A stretch of 47,218 nt of DNA. Source: Micromonospora sp. H61 (GTDB taxonomy: Bacteria; Actinomycetota; Actinomycetes; Mycobacteriales; Micromonosporaceae). The stretch covers positions 1 to 47,218 of the forward strand of contig NZ_JAGPXY010000052.1 in assembly GCF_018070325.1 (NCBI RefSeq), given 5' to 3'. Positions 1 through 6,981 of the stretch are shown here, in pieces. Made by a program: the position numbers and the translations under genes. Under the pieces are notes generated by a model. That model searched no databases. It had not been told where the DNA came from and was given only the letters and a program-made list of their open reading frames with translations. Every line of letters starts with the position of its first letter. The stretch's first letter is position 1.

Positions 1-655
1 CCACGATGCCGCGCACCGCGTCCACTGTGTCGTCGGCGAGCACCCGGCCCTGCCCGATGACCACCACCCGGTGGGCGAGCGCCTCCACCTCCTCCAGGTA
101 GTGGCTGCTCAACAGCACGGTGCCGCCGTCGTCGTGAAATGCCCGGATCGCCGCCCACAGGGTGTGCCGGGCGGCCACGTCCAGGCCCGTGGTGGGTTCG
201 TCGAGCAGCACCAGCCGGGGCCGGCCGACGAACGCCAACGCCACCGCCAACCGGCGGCGTTGCCCGCCGGAGAGCCCACCGGTCTGCCGCCGGGCCAGGT
301 CGGCGAGACCGAAACGGTCGAGCAGCTCAGCCCGGGGCACCGGGTCGGGGTAGTGCGCGGAGACGAAGTCGACCACCTCGCCGACGCGCAGCGTGCCGGG
401 CAGGCCGGTCTCCTGCGGGGTGACCCCGATCTGCCGACGGCTCGCCGGGTCGCGGGGGTCGCGACCGAACAGCTCGACCCGCCCGGAGCTGGGGCGGCGC
501 AAGCCCACCAGCAGGTTCATCAGGGTGCTCTTGCCGGCGCCGTTCGGCCCGAGCAGGCCGACCAGCTCACCGGCCCGGACCTCCAGGTCGACACGATCGA
601 GGGCGAGGACGTCGCCGTACCGGCGGCTGGCCTGTTCGGCGCGGGCGAGGGTCAT
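1..655 (-). CDS. ABC transporter ATP-binding protein (3' end cut by the window edge)
   Basis: Nucleotide-binding subunit of an ABC transporter, acting at the inner face of the membrane. The 218 visible residues hold Walker A (GPNGAGKST, 36-44), Q-loop Gln81, the signature LSGGQ (128-132), Walker B LVLLDEP (148-154) and H-loop His185, so the ATPase core is complete; only the C-terminal tail lies beyond the window. The ATG overlaps the stop of the upstream winged-helix regulator (ATGA), so the two are translationally coupled. It resembles the DrrA/CcmA-type ATPases of drug or lipid exporters, but the substrate cannot be inferred because the permease is outside the window or is the unusual membrane protein two genes upstream. 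Confidence 0.93.
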   Translation of the reverse strand, partial: MTLARAEQASRRYGDVLALDRVDLEVRAGELVGLLGPNGAGKSTLMNLLVGLRRPSSGRVELFGRDPRDPASRRQIGVTPQETGLPGTLRVGEVVDFVSAHYPDPVPRAELLDRFGLADLARRQTGGLSGGQRRRLAVALAFVGRPRLVLLDEPTTGLDVAARHTLWAAIRAFHDDGGTVLLSSHYLEEVEALAHRVVVIGQGRVLADDTVDAVRGIV

Positions 656-963
656 GGCTGCTCCTTCGACGGGGCGGGGTCGAGCAGGGCGCGGATCGCT
701 TCGGTGTACTCCTCGAACGCCAGCCGACCTCGCCGGCTGAGCCCGACCAGGGTCGCCGGGGTGCGTCCACGATGGGTCTTGCTGATTTCCACGTAGCCGG
801 CGTCCTCGAGTTTGCGCAGGTGCACCGAGAGGTTGCCGGCGGTCATCGCGAGCAGCTCCTGTAGGCGGGGGAAAGCGATCTTGTCGCCGACGTTGAGTGC
901 GGAGAGGCTGGCGACCACCCGCAGCCGGGCCTGCGCGTGGATGACCGGATCCAGCTCGGTCAC
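652..963 (-). CDS. Winged-helix transcriptional regulator (HTH_34 / MarR-like)
   Basis: A 103-residue DNA-binding protein made of one winged helix. Residues 30-60 form the helix-turn-helix (FPRLQELLAMTAGNLSVHLR), followed by a basic wing with THRGRTPATLVGLS (63-76) and a C-terminal helix that probably dimerises. The GTG start at 963 was chosen because it overlaps the upstream stop as GTGA and places the protein at the usual length of this family; the open frame runs further upstream without family similarity. It sits between a membrane protein and an ABC ATPase in one operon, so it most likely controls this transporter cluster. The ligand is unknown. Confidence 0.87.
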   Translation of the reverse strand: MTELDPVIHAQARLRVVASLSALNVGDKIAFPRLQELLAMTAGNLSVHLRKLEDAGYVEISKTHRGRTPATLVGLSRRGRLAFEEYTEAIRALLDPAPSKEQP

Positions 964-1604
964 GGCTGCTGCCGCTGTCGCTGTCGCCGCCGGGCGAGCG
1001 CGCCGGCCACCAGCATTCCGCCGCCGCCGGCCACCGCCACGACGAGCGCGTGCCAGCCCGGCCCGGCGATCGCACCGATCAGGTTGATCACACTGATCCA
1101 GACGCCGAGGCGGAACAGGTCCTGGTCCAGCCAGACCGCCCCGCCGGCCATGTGCAGCGCACCGGTCAGCCCGACGGCGGTCGCCGACCAGAGCAGCGCC
1201 GCCAGGTCGTGCGGCAGGTGCTCGGAGATCCGGCCCAGCCCCGCGTAGACGCTCACCGAACCGAGGGCCCAGGCGTACCCGTACCACTGCCCCCGACGGG
1301 CGGAATCGCCGCTCACCTGGTCGTAGGCCCGCACGCTGACCACCGCCTGGGTCGCTCCGGCGGCCGCGAGCAGTACGAAGAGGACGGTCAGCGGCAGCCA
1401 GCTCGGCAGGTGGACCAGCGCCCGGTCACCCGGGGGGAATCGCAGGAAGAACAGCCCGAAACCGACCAGCCAGGCGACACTCCACGGCCAGTAGAGCAGG
1501 CGGGCGTCGGGGTCGAGCCGGCGTGCCGTCGCCGACCGCTGGTCCTGGATCAGCCGGAGCGCCGCCGCGGCGTCAGTGGGTGGTGAGTCATCGTCGGGGT
1601 CCAC
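960..1604 (-). CDS. Multi-pass membrane protein, first gene of the ABC operon
   Basis: A 214-residue protein with an acidic cytoplasmic N-terminus and about five or six hydrophobic segments (for example around residues 42-56, 68-90, 110-125, 135-155 and 165-200), ending in a strongly basic tail rich in Arg and Gln. I do not recognise a family with certainty; similar proteins precede a winged-helix regulator and an ABC ATPase in other actinomycetes. The GTG at 1604 is preferred because upstream sequence in frame looks non-coding, and TAAAGT lies 7 nt before it, compatible with a leaderless transcript. It could be a sensor or an integral partner of the ATPase; both are inference. Confidence 0.75.
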   Translation of the reverse strand: MDPDDDSPPTDAAAALRLIQDQRSATARRLDPDARLLYWPWSVAWLVGFGLFFLRFPPGDRALVHLPSWLPLTVLFVLLAAAGATQAVVSVRAYDQVSGDSARRGQWYGYAWALGSVSVYAGLGRISEHLPHDLAALLWSATAVGLTGALHMAGGAVWLDQDLFRLGVWISVINLIGAIAGPGWHALVVAVAGGGGMLVAGALARRRQRQRQQP

Positions 1605-1693
1605 GCAAACTACTTTAAGACACAAAGTCGAGGTGGGTGACCCCGCCATCACCGACGGGACCCCCCGATAACGGCGAGCAGTGCCTATGGTGG

Positions 1694-1710
1694 TCAGTCG
1701 TGACGACTGA
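1694..1710. promoter_or_regulatory. Palindrome TCAGTCG-TGA-CGACTGA upstream of the EspC/WXG operon
   Basis: Perfect 7-bp inverted repeat with a 3-bp centre. It lies directly after a possible -10 box (TATGGT, 1686-1691), 30 bp before the GTG at 1740, where a repressor would block transcription. No regulator gene adjoins it on the plus strand. Confidence 0.4.
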
Positions 1711-1739
1711 TCCGTCGCACAGGCCACAGGGGAGGGTTC

Positions 1740-2135
1740 GTGTCAAGCCCGAGCAATGAGCTGGAGGTCCAGCCGGAGGCTCTGACGGCGTTCGCCGCCG
1801 GGGCCAAGGATCGGGCGGCCCGTTTCCGCGAGCTGCACCGCGCCTTCGGTGACGGGCACGTGCCACGGCACGCCTTCGGAGTGATGCCGGCGTCCTTCAA
1901 CCTCGCGGCGACGTACGCCGAGCAGTTCGAGGCGTGCCTGCAAGGGCTCGCCGACGGCGCCGAGATGATGGCGGACATCGCCGAAGGGCTCACCGACACC
2001 GCCGCCGCCTACACCGGCACCGACGCGGCCAACACCGACCTGTTCGTGCCCGGCCGCCCGCCCGCTCCCGACGTCATCGCGCCCGGCCCCTGGTCGGGTG
2101 GCATCGGCGCTCCGAACGGTTCGGTGCCGGCGTGA
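1740..2135 (+). CDS. EspC-like type VII secretion family protein (DUF2580-like)
   Basis: A 131-residue protein whose first 105 residues look like the EspC/DUF2580 family: an all-helical, Ala-rich region with Phe and Tyr landmarks and an ending of the form TGTDAANTD. Proteins of this family form helical hairpins and are exported by, or partner with, type VII (ESX) secretion substrates. The C-terminal 25 residues are Pro/Gly-rich and probably disordered. GTG start at 1740 is preceded by a good Shine-Dalgarno (GGGGAGG). Its TGA overlaps the GTG of the WXG gene, so the two products are probably made together and may pair. No ESX ATPase, mycosin or EccD gene is in the window. Confidence 0.75.
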   Translation: MSSPSNELEVQPEALTAFAAGAKDRAARFRELHRAFGDGHVPRHAFGVMPASFNLAATYAEQFEACLQGLADGAEMMADIAEGLTDTAAAYTGTDAANTDLFVPGRPPAPDVIAPGPWSGGIGAPNGSVPA

Positions 2136-3058
2136 GCACCGAGGCGTTGCAGCGCAACAAGACCTACTTCGAGCAGATCGTCTCGGGCACGCCCGAACCC
2201 TTCAAGCCGCTCTCCAACGCGGTGCTCTGGCCGTTCGAGCAACTGCTGGAGCTGGTCGCCGGCGAACCGGACGACCTGATGCGGGCGGCGCAGCTCTGCC
2301 TGGACACCGGCGCGGCGGTACGGGAGATCGCCGGTGACCAGATCGCCGACCGGGCCCGGTTGCGCGGCGCGTGGACCGGCGACGCTGCAGAGGGCTTCCA
2401 TGCCTCGATGGAGTCGGTGGAGGCGGCGATCGAGGAGCTGGCCCAAGGGCTCGACGGCACCAAGGACGTGCTGGTCGAGGCGGCGAACGCGGCGGTGGAC
2501 GCGTTCAATCTGCTGGTCGAGCTGATCCTCGAGTTCCTGCTCTGGTTCCTCACCGAGGTGATCATCGCGGCGGTGGCCGCGGCGCTGAGCGCCGGCGTCT
2601 CGTTGGCCGCCACCGTGGTCCGGGTGCTGGCCCGGCTGGCCACCACAGTGGGTCGGATGGTCAAGATCGTCGCCCGGTTCGCCGAGGTGCTCACCCGCCT
2701 CGCCGCCCGGCTGGGCAAGGTCGCCGGCCAGCTTCGCAAGTACGCGGACACCGTCATGGAGCTCAAGCAGCGGAAGAAGCAGTACAAGCTGCTCAGCAAG
2801 GGCGGCTGGACGCCCGAGGGGCGTGCCTTCCAGGTCGAGAAGTTCAAGACCCTCTTTCCGGGCAAGTTCGTCATCAACCAGGTCTCGCCGGTCAACATCC
2901 CCGGTTTCGGCGGCGCTCTGCTGGACACCGGCATGGGCCTGCACGACATCTCCGACGGGCAGAAGGACCGCAACTACCTGGTCGACGGCACGTACAGCGA
3001 GGACCTGGGCCCGTACACAGCGGGTGTGCAGAATGTCTTCGACTCTATCCTGAACTGA
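2132..3058 (+). CDS. WXG-type protein with central hydrophobic region (putative type VII substrate)
   Basis: A 308-residue protein. Residues 45-125 form a predicted helical hairpin with a WTG turn (81-83, context RGAWTGDAAEGF), the hallmark of WXG100-type secretion targets. Residues 127-165 are strongly hydrophobic, enough for one or two membrane helices, followed by a basic amphipathic stretch (166-220) rich in Arg/Lys and a 90-residue C-terminal part without a recognised fold. GTG start overlaps the upstream stop. The layout (export hairpin, hydrophobic segment, distinct C-terminus) recalls larger ESX substrates and some membrane-acting effectors, but no toxin motif is visible and no obvious immunity gene follows. 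Confidence 0.7.
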   Translation: MSTEALQRNKTYFEQIVSGTPEPFKPLSNAVLWPFEQLLELVAGEPDDLMRAAQLCLDTGAAVREIAGDQIADRARLRGAWTGDAAEGFHASMESVEAAIEELAQGLDGTKDVLVEAANAAVDAFNLLVELILEFLLWFLTEVIIAAVAAALSAGVSLAATVVRVLARLATTVGRMVKIVARFAEVLTRLAARLGKVAGQLRKYADTVMELKQRKKQYKLLSKGGWTPEGRAFQVEKFKTLFPGKFVINQVSPVNIPGFGGALLDTGMGLHDISDGQKDRNYLVDGTYSEDLGPYTAGVQNVFDSILN

Positions 3059-3067
3059 GAGGCAGCC

Positions 3068-3412
3068 ATGACCTTCCCCGCCCTGGACCGAATCGAGGCG
3101 CTGGCTCGCAACCTGGACGGATGGCAGCGGCAACTCGCCGACCGGATGGCGGAGTTGGAGCAGACCAGCGCCGAGGGCGTGAGCGACTCCGGCCTGGTAC
3201 GGGTCACCGCCGCGGCCGACGGCAAGATCGTTTCTACCGAGCTGAACGCGCGGGCGATGCGACTGGACTCCTACAGTCTGGCCGAGGAGTTCACCGCAGC
3301 CGCCAACCGGGCGCAGGAGGCCGCCGCGGCCCAGGTCCGGGAGTTGGTCGGCGAGGTCATCGGCGATCCAGGAGCCGGTCCGCGTCGGTCCGCCGACCAC
3401 GAGGGGCGCTGA
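3068..3412 (+). CDS. YbaB/EbfC-family nucleoid-associated-like protein
   Basis: A 114-residue protein with the YbaB/EbfC pattern: a long N-terminal helix (residues 5-38), a short beta region with GLVRVTAAADGKIVSTEL (42-60), then a second long helix to about residue 98 and a disordered basic tail. Canonical YbaB dimers bind DNA; the copies found beside WXG/EspC genes in actinomycetes form a separate, less studied branch, so a DNA role here is not certain. It lies 9 bp downstream of the WXG gene, with a Shine-Dalgarno-like GAGAGG in the gap, and its TGA shares one base with the next ATG. Confidence 0.75.
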   Translation: MTFPALDRIEALARNLDGWQRQLADRMAELEQTSAEGVSDSGLVRVTAAADGKIVSTELNARAMRLDSYSLAEEFTAAANRAQEAAAAQVRELVGEVIGDPGAGPRRSADHEGR

Positions 3413-4023
3413 TGACGGCCGACGAAAGTCAGGCACGGTACGTCGAGGGGATCACTCGACTGCTGGGGGCCGGCGAACAGGTGCGCGCGGTGGCCCAGGT
3501 GCGAGCGGGCGGCGGGCTGACGCCGGCGCCGCCCTCGCAGCCGTCGGCGCCGCCCGCCACCGGTGGCCCGGGCGTCCTGGGTGTCCTGCTCAACGTGCTG
3601 TCACCGAACATCACTTTCGGTAGGGCGGACAACGCCGTCGACTGGCTCTTCTTCGGTGTCGGAGGTCGAGGTGAGCCAGATTCCCAGGCATCCGTGCTGC
3701 ACCATGCCCTGACGGTGGCGACGAAGGGCTCCGGCCTCCGAACCCTCGTGCTGGGGGTCACCGACCAGCGGCTGCTGCTCGGTGCGACCGCACCAGTCGG
3801 GCTGCTCTCCGGCTCCGCGGCGGACGAACAGGCGCAGGCCGACGTCGAACTGCTCGGGTCCGTCCCGCGAACGACCGTCGCCGCCCGGGTCGGCAGGTAC
3901 CGGTTGAACTGGAAGCGGCTGCGGATCGACTTCACCGACGGGTCGTGGCTGTCGTTCCACGTGCCGCTGGCCGACTCCAGCCGCCCGCTGCGGGAGGTCG
4001 CGGCAGCCCTGTCAGCCGGCTGA
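3412..4023 (+). CDS. Conserved hypothetical protein with PH-like domain
   Basis: A 203-residue soluble protein, last gene of the EspC/WXG operon (TGATG junction with the EbfC-like gene). Residues 1-30 are helical, 31-60 are a Pro/Gly-rich linker, and residues 105-200 alternate strands with VLGVTDQRLLL (about 118-128) and RLRIDFTDGSWLSFHVP near the end, a pattern typical of bacterial PH/GRAM-like domains that turn up in DUF families. No catalytic motif is visible. Its 3' end overlaps the convergent helD gene by 12 bp. Function unknown; a role in recognising the WXG partner or the membrane is speculation. Confidence 0.6.
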   Translation: MTADESQARYVEGITRLLGAGEQVRAVAQVRAGGGLTPAPPSQPSAPPATGGPGVLGVLLNVLSPNITFGRADNAVDWLFFGVGGRGEPDSQASVLHHALTVATKGSGLRTLVLGVTDQRLLLGATAPVGLLSGSAADEQAQADVELLGSVPRTTVAARVGRYRLNWKRLRIDFTDGSWLSFHVPLADSSRPLREVAAALSAG

Positions 4024-6339
4024 CCCGCCGACGAGCGGGGCAGGCAGCGGCGCGACGTGCAGCACCGCCAGCCGGGACACCGCCCGGGTGAGCACCACGT
4101 ACAACCGGTGCAGCCCCCGCGGCTCGGCCGCGACGATCGCGGCCGGCTCAACCACCACCACATGGTCGTACTCAAGGCCCTTGACCAGCGTCGCCGGCAC
4201 CACGGTGACCCGCTCCGCGGCCGCCACGTCGTCGGCGGTCGCGGTCTCGACACCGGCCTCGGCCAGCGCCGCGCGCAGGCCGTCGACCGCGTCGTCCGCG
4301 GCGATCACACCGACCGAGCCGTCGTGCGCGAGCGCCGCGCGCACCTCGGCCACCGTCGCCGAGGTCAGGTCGGTCACCGTACGCACGTCCAGGCCGCCGT
4401 CGTGGCGCAGCGACTCGGCCGGCGGTACGTCCACCGCGAGCGCCGGAAGCAGCAGGTTCGCGAATGCGACGACTGCCGCGGGTACCCGGAAACCGACTGT
4501 CAACGGGACCACCACCGCGTCCGGCTTGCCCAGGTGGGCGAGGGATTCCCTCCAGTCCGTCGCCGCCCACGGCGCGGTGCCCTGGGCGAGGTCACCGAGG
4601 AGCGTGACCGAGCCGTGCTCGCTGCGCCGAGCGATGGCCCGACACTGCATCGGGGAGAGATCCTGCGCCTCGTCCACCACCACGTGCCCGAATCCGGAGA
4701 GCCGTTCCAGCAACCCGGTCGCCTCGTCGATCAGCACCGCGTCGGCGGCGGTCCAACGGGTCGCCTTCGGCGTTCGGGCTGGCTTCACCCAGCTCAACTG
4801 CGCCTGCTCGGCGTCGCTGAGCAGCCCGTCCGCCGCCGCGGCGAGCCGGGCCGGATCGGAGAACAAGCCGTGCACCAGCCCTTCCGGGGTGAGCGCCGGC
4901 CAGACCGCGTCCAGGAAGTCGAGCACGGGCCGGCAGCGGCTCATCCGGCGCAGCCAGGCATCGCTGGGCGACTCCGCACGCCGCGCCTCGGCCTGCCGTT
5001 GCAGCAGACTCACCACCCGCGCCTGGACACGTTCCCGACCCGTGCCGTACGGCAGCCCCTCCCGGCGGGTCTCCTCGACGATCCGGTGCAACGGCTCCAC
5101 CCCGATCCGCCAACGGAACGAGCCGTCCGACACGGTGATCGACTCGGTCGGGGTGCCGATCTGCCCCTGCACCGCGCGCCGCAGCACGCTCGCCATCCGT
5201 ACGTCGTGTTTGAGCGCGGCCACCGCCGGCGCCTCGACCGCCCGAACCGCCACCCGGGAGATCAACTCCTCTACCGTGGCCTGCTCGACCTCGACCTCGC
5301 CGAGCGCCGGCAGCACTGCCGCGATGTACGACAGGAACGCCCGGTTCGGCCCGACGATCAGCACACCCGCCCGCCGCAACCGCTCCCGATGCAGGTAGAG
5401 CAGGTACGCGGCCCGGTGCAGACCCACCGCCGTCTTTCCCGTACCCGGCGCGCCCTGCACACAGATCGAGTCGGCGAGGTCAGCCCGGACCAGCTCGTCC
5501 TGCTCCGGCTGGATCGTGGCGACGATGTCCCGCATCGGCCCGACGCGTGGGCGCTCGATCTCGGCGGTGAGGATCCGACTGGTCGTACCGAGCTCTTCGC
5601 CCCGGTCCAACCGCTCATCCTCGAAGCTGGTCAGCACACCATTGCTGAAACCGAACCGCCGCCGAACCGCCACCCCCTGCGGATCCCGCACACTCGCCCG
5701 GTAGAACGAGCGGGAGACCGGTGCCCGCCAGTCCAGCACCAACGGCTCACCACGCTCATCGGTGACATGCCGCCGCCCCACGTGATACCGCCGACCGTGA
5801 TGATCGCCGCTGGCGTCGGGCGCGGTCGTGTCGTTGGCGGGCCTGTTGGCTGTGGGCCTGTCGCTCGTGCTGCTGTCGTCCGTGGGCCTGCGGTTGGGGC
5901 TGCCGCTGTTCGTGGCCCCGCTGTTGGTGGTGCTGCTGTCGGTGGTCCCGTTGTTGGAGGTCCTGCGCTCGACGGTCCCGTTGTCCGTGGCGCTGCTGTC
6001 CGTGGCGCTGCTGTCCGTGGCGGTGCTGTCGGTGGTGCTGCTGTTGTTTGGGGCGGCGGCGAAGTCGAGGCGGCCGAAGAAGAGCGGAGTGGTCGGGTCG
6101 TCGGCCAGCTCGGCGACCCGGCGGGCCAGGGTGCGGCCGAGCGTCTCGGCCGCGTACGCGTCGCCGGCCACCTGGTCACCGGTGGCGAAGAGAGACTCGG
6201 CCCGCTCCCGCATCCGACCCAGCGCCGCCCGCGAGGTGGTGAGGTGTGCGCGTTCGGCGGCCAGGTCCGCGTCGAGGTCGGTGTCGAGGTCGGTGTCGGT
6301 GTCGGGGTCGAGCTGGGTGTCGAGGTCAAGTGCGGGCAT
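4012..6339 (-). CDS. helD: HelD-like RNA polymerase-associated SF1 helicase, with a low-complexity insert
   Basis: A 775-residue superfamily 1 ATPase. HelD proteins enter the RNA polymerase channels and free stalled enzyme from DNA. Visible motifs: Walker A GAPGTGKT (296-303), Walker B/motif II VVVDEAQDLSPMQ (553-565), LVKGLEYDHVVVVEP (about 710-724) and the C-terminal VLTRAVSRLAVLH. The conserved entry to domain 1A, LVLDWRAPVSRSFYRA, follows at 200-215. The N-terminus begins with an acidic Asp/Leu/Thr repeat (residues 4-26), then a helical region to 95. Residues 98-178 are an Asn/Ser/Thr/Asp-rich tract replacing what is normally a short loop. Divergent neighbours have their own promoters; the gene seems monocistronic. 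Confidence 0.9.
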   Translation of the reverse strand: MPALDLDTQLDPDTDTDLDTDLDADLAAERAHLTTSRAALGRMRERAESLFATGDQVAGDAYAAETLGRTLARRVAELADDPTTPLFFGRLDFAAAPNNSSTTDSTATDSSATDSSATDNGTVERRTSNNGTTDSSTTNSGATNSGSPNRRPTDDSSTSDRPTANRPANDTTAPDASGDHHGRRYHVGRRHVTDERGEPLVLDWRAPVSRSFYRASVRDPQGVAVRRRFGFSNGVLTSFEDERLDRGEELGTTSRILTAEIERPRVGPMRDIVATIQPEQDELVRADLADSICVQGAPGTGKTAVGLHRAAYLLYLHRERLRRAGVLIVGPNRAFLSYIAAVLPALGEVEVEQATVEELISRVAVRAVEAPAVAALKHDVRMASVLRRAVQGQIGTPTESITVSDGSFRWRIGVEPLHRIVEETRREGLPYGTGRERVQARVVSLLQRQAEARRAESPSDAWLRRMSRCRPVLDFLDAVWPALTPEGLVHGLFSDPARLAAAADGLLSDAEQAQLSWVKPARTPKATRWTAADAVLIDEATGLLERLSGFGHVVVDEAQDLSPMQCRAIARRSEHGSVTLLGDLAQGTAPWAATDWRESLAHLGKPDAVVVPLTVGFRVPAAVVAFANLLLPALAVDVPPAESLRHDGGLDVRTVTDLTSATVAEVRAALAHDGSVGVIAADDAVDGLRAALAEAGVETATADDVAAAERVTVVPATLVKGLEYDHVVVVEPAAIVAAEPRGLHRLYVVLTRAVSRLAVLHVAPLPAPLVGGSAG
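5806..6048 (-). repeat. In-frame low-complexity insert in helD with 15-bp repeats
   Basis: Encodes HelD residues 98-178, dominated by Asn, Ser, Thr and Asp. The DNA contains three near-identical 15-bp units coding variants of ATDSS and further degenerate TDSS/TNSG units, a sign of slippage expansion. The tract lies between FFGRLDF and the YHVGRR strand, a surface loop in HelD homologues. Confidence 0.8.
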
Positions 6340-6981
6340 GCTGACGTCCCATCGTTCACATCTGCTGCGCGCTCGCGTGTCCGGGGGCGGATGGCCGGCC
6401 GCCCGGCGCGAAGACGTCCGTTCCGGTGCAGCTCACCTCGGCCGTCAAGCGGGCTGCAACCCTACGCTCCTCAAACCGGCGCATCCAGCGAATTACCGAC
6501 GCGACCACCCGTCCGAGACGGCGTGTCGCCCGGTCGGGTGTCGCTGGGCGACCACGCCCTGCCCCGCGCCGTGCTTTTTCATACCGCGACCGCCGCGACG
6601 CCGGTGACCGACTCGGCTTTCAGGGAGTCGCGGTGTCTGGGCCGGTGCAACGCCCCGGTTTTCAGGAAGCCGAGTTGATCACCGGGAGACACAGCTTGGA
6701 CGGCAGGGACAGCAGGGTTGTCGCGGTGGCCGGTGGCAAGCCGCGGTAGCAAGGCACGGTGGTGAGGCTGCGGTGGCGGTGGCGGTGGCGGTGGCGACTG
6801 CGGTGGCGGTGGCTGGCAAGGCGCGGTGGCGAGGCCGTGGCGGTGGTGAGGCCGTGGCGGTGGTGAGGCCGTGGCGGTCGCGGTGGCGACTGCGGTCGCG
6901 GCGGCAAGGCGCGGTGACGGTGGCGACCGCGGCGGCGGTCGCCAGACGCAGGCGCGGGCGGCGTGGGCGTGGTTGGCGGCA
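6340..6981. other. 642-bp intergenic stretch between helD and the HNH gene
   Basis: No gene is supported here. The first 260 bp are the upstream region of helD. A 9-bp inverted repeat (ACTCGGCTT at 6611-6619 and AAGCCGAGT at 6667-6675) has a 47-bp loop and may be chance. The remaining part is the simple-repeat array annotated separately. Open frames through the array are repeat artefacts (Val-Ala or Pro-His strings). Confidence 0.7.
6722..6955. repeat. GGTGGC/GCGGTGGCGA simple-repeat array
   Basis: About 235 bp built from hexamer GGTGGC and related units. It includes three exact-phase 17-bp copies of GAGGCCGTGGCGGTGGT starting at 6831, 6848 and 6865 (the third diverges at its end). The plus strand carries dense runs of GG, so two-tier G-quadruplexes are possible. 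It abuts the 3' end of the HNH gene. Confidence 0.85.

Noticed and set aside
1740..4023. Toxin-immunity (LXG/polymorphic toxin) locus
   Set aside because: No nuclease, deaminase, ADP-ribosyl or other toxin motif in the C-terminus of the WXG protein and no obvious immunity gene; kept as a secretion-related operon only.
6611..6675. Inverted repeat ACTCGGCTT/AAGCCGAGT as insertion-sequence ends
   Set aside because: Only 9 bp, 47-bp interior, no transposase and no target duplication seen.
4057..6678. 873-codon open frame on the plus strand opposite helD
   Set aside because: Antisense shadow caused by high third-position GC; Arg/His/Gly-rich translation without motifs, while the minus strand has intact helicase motifs.
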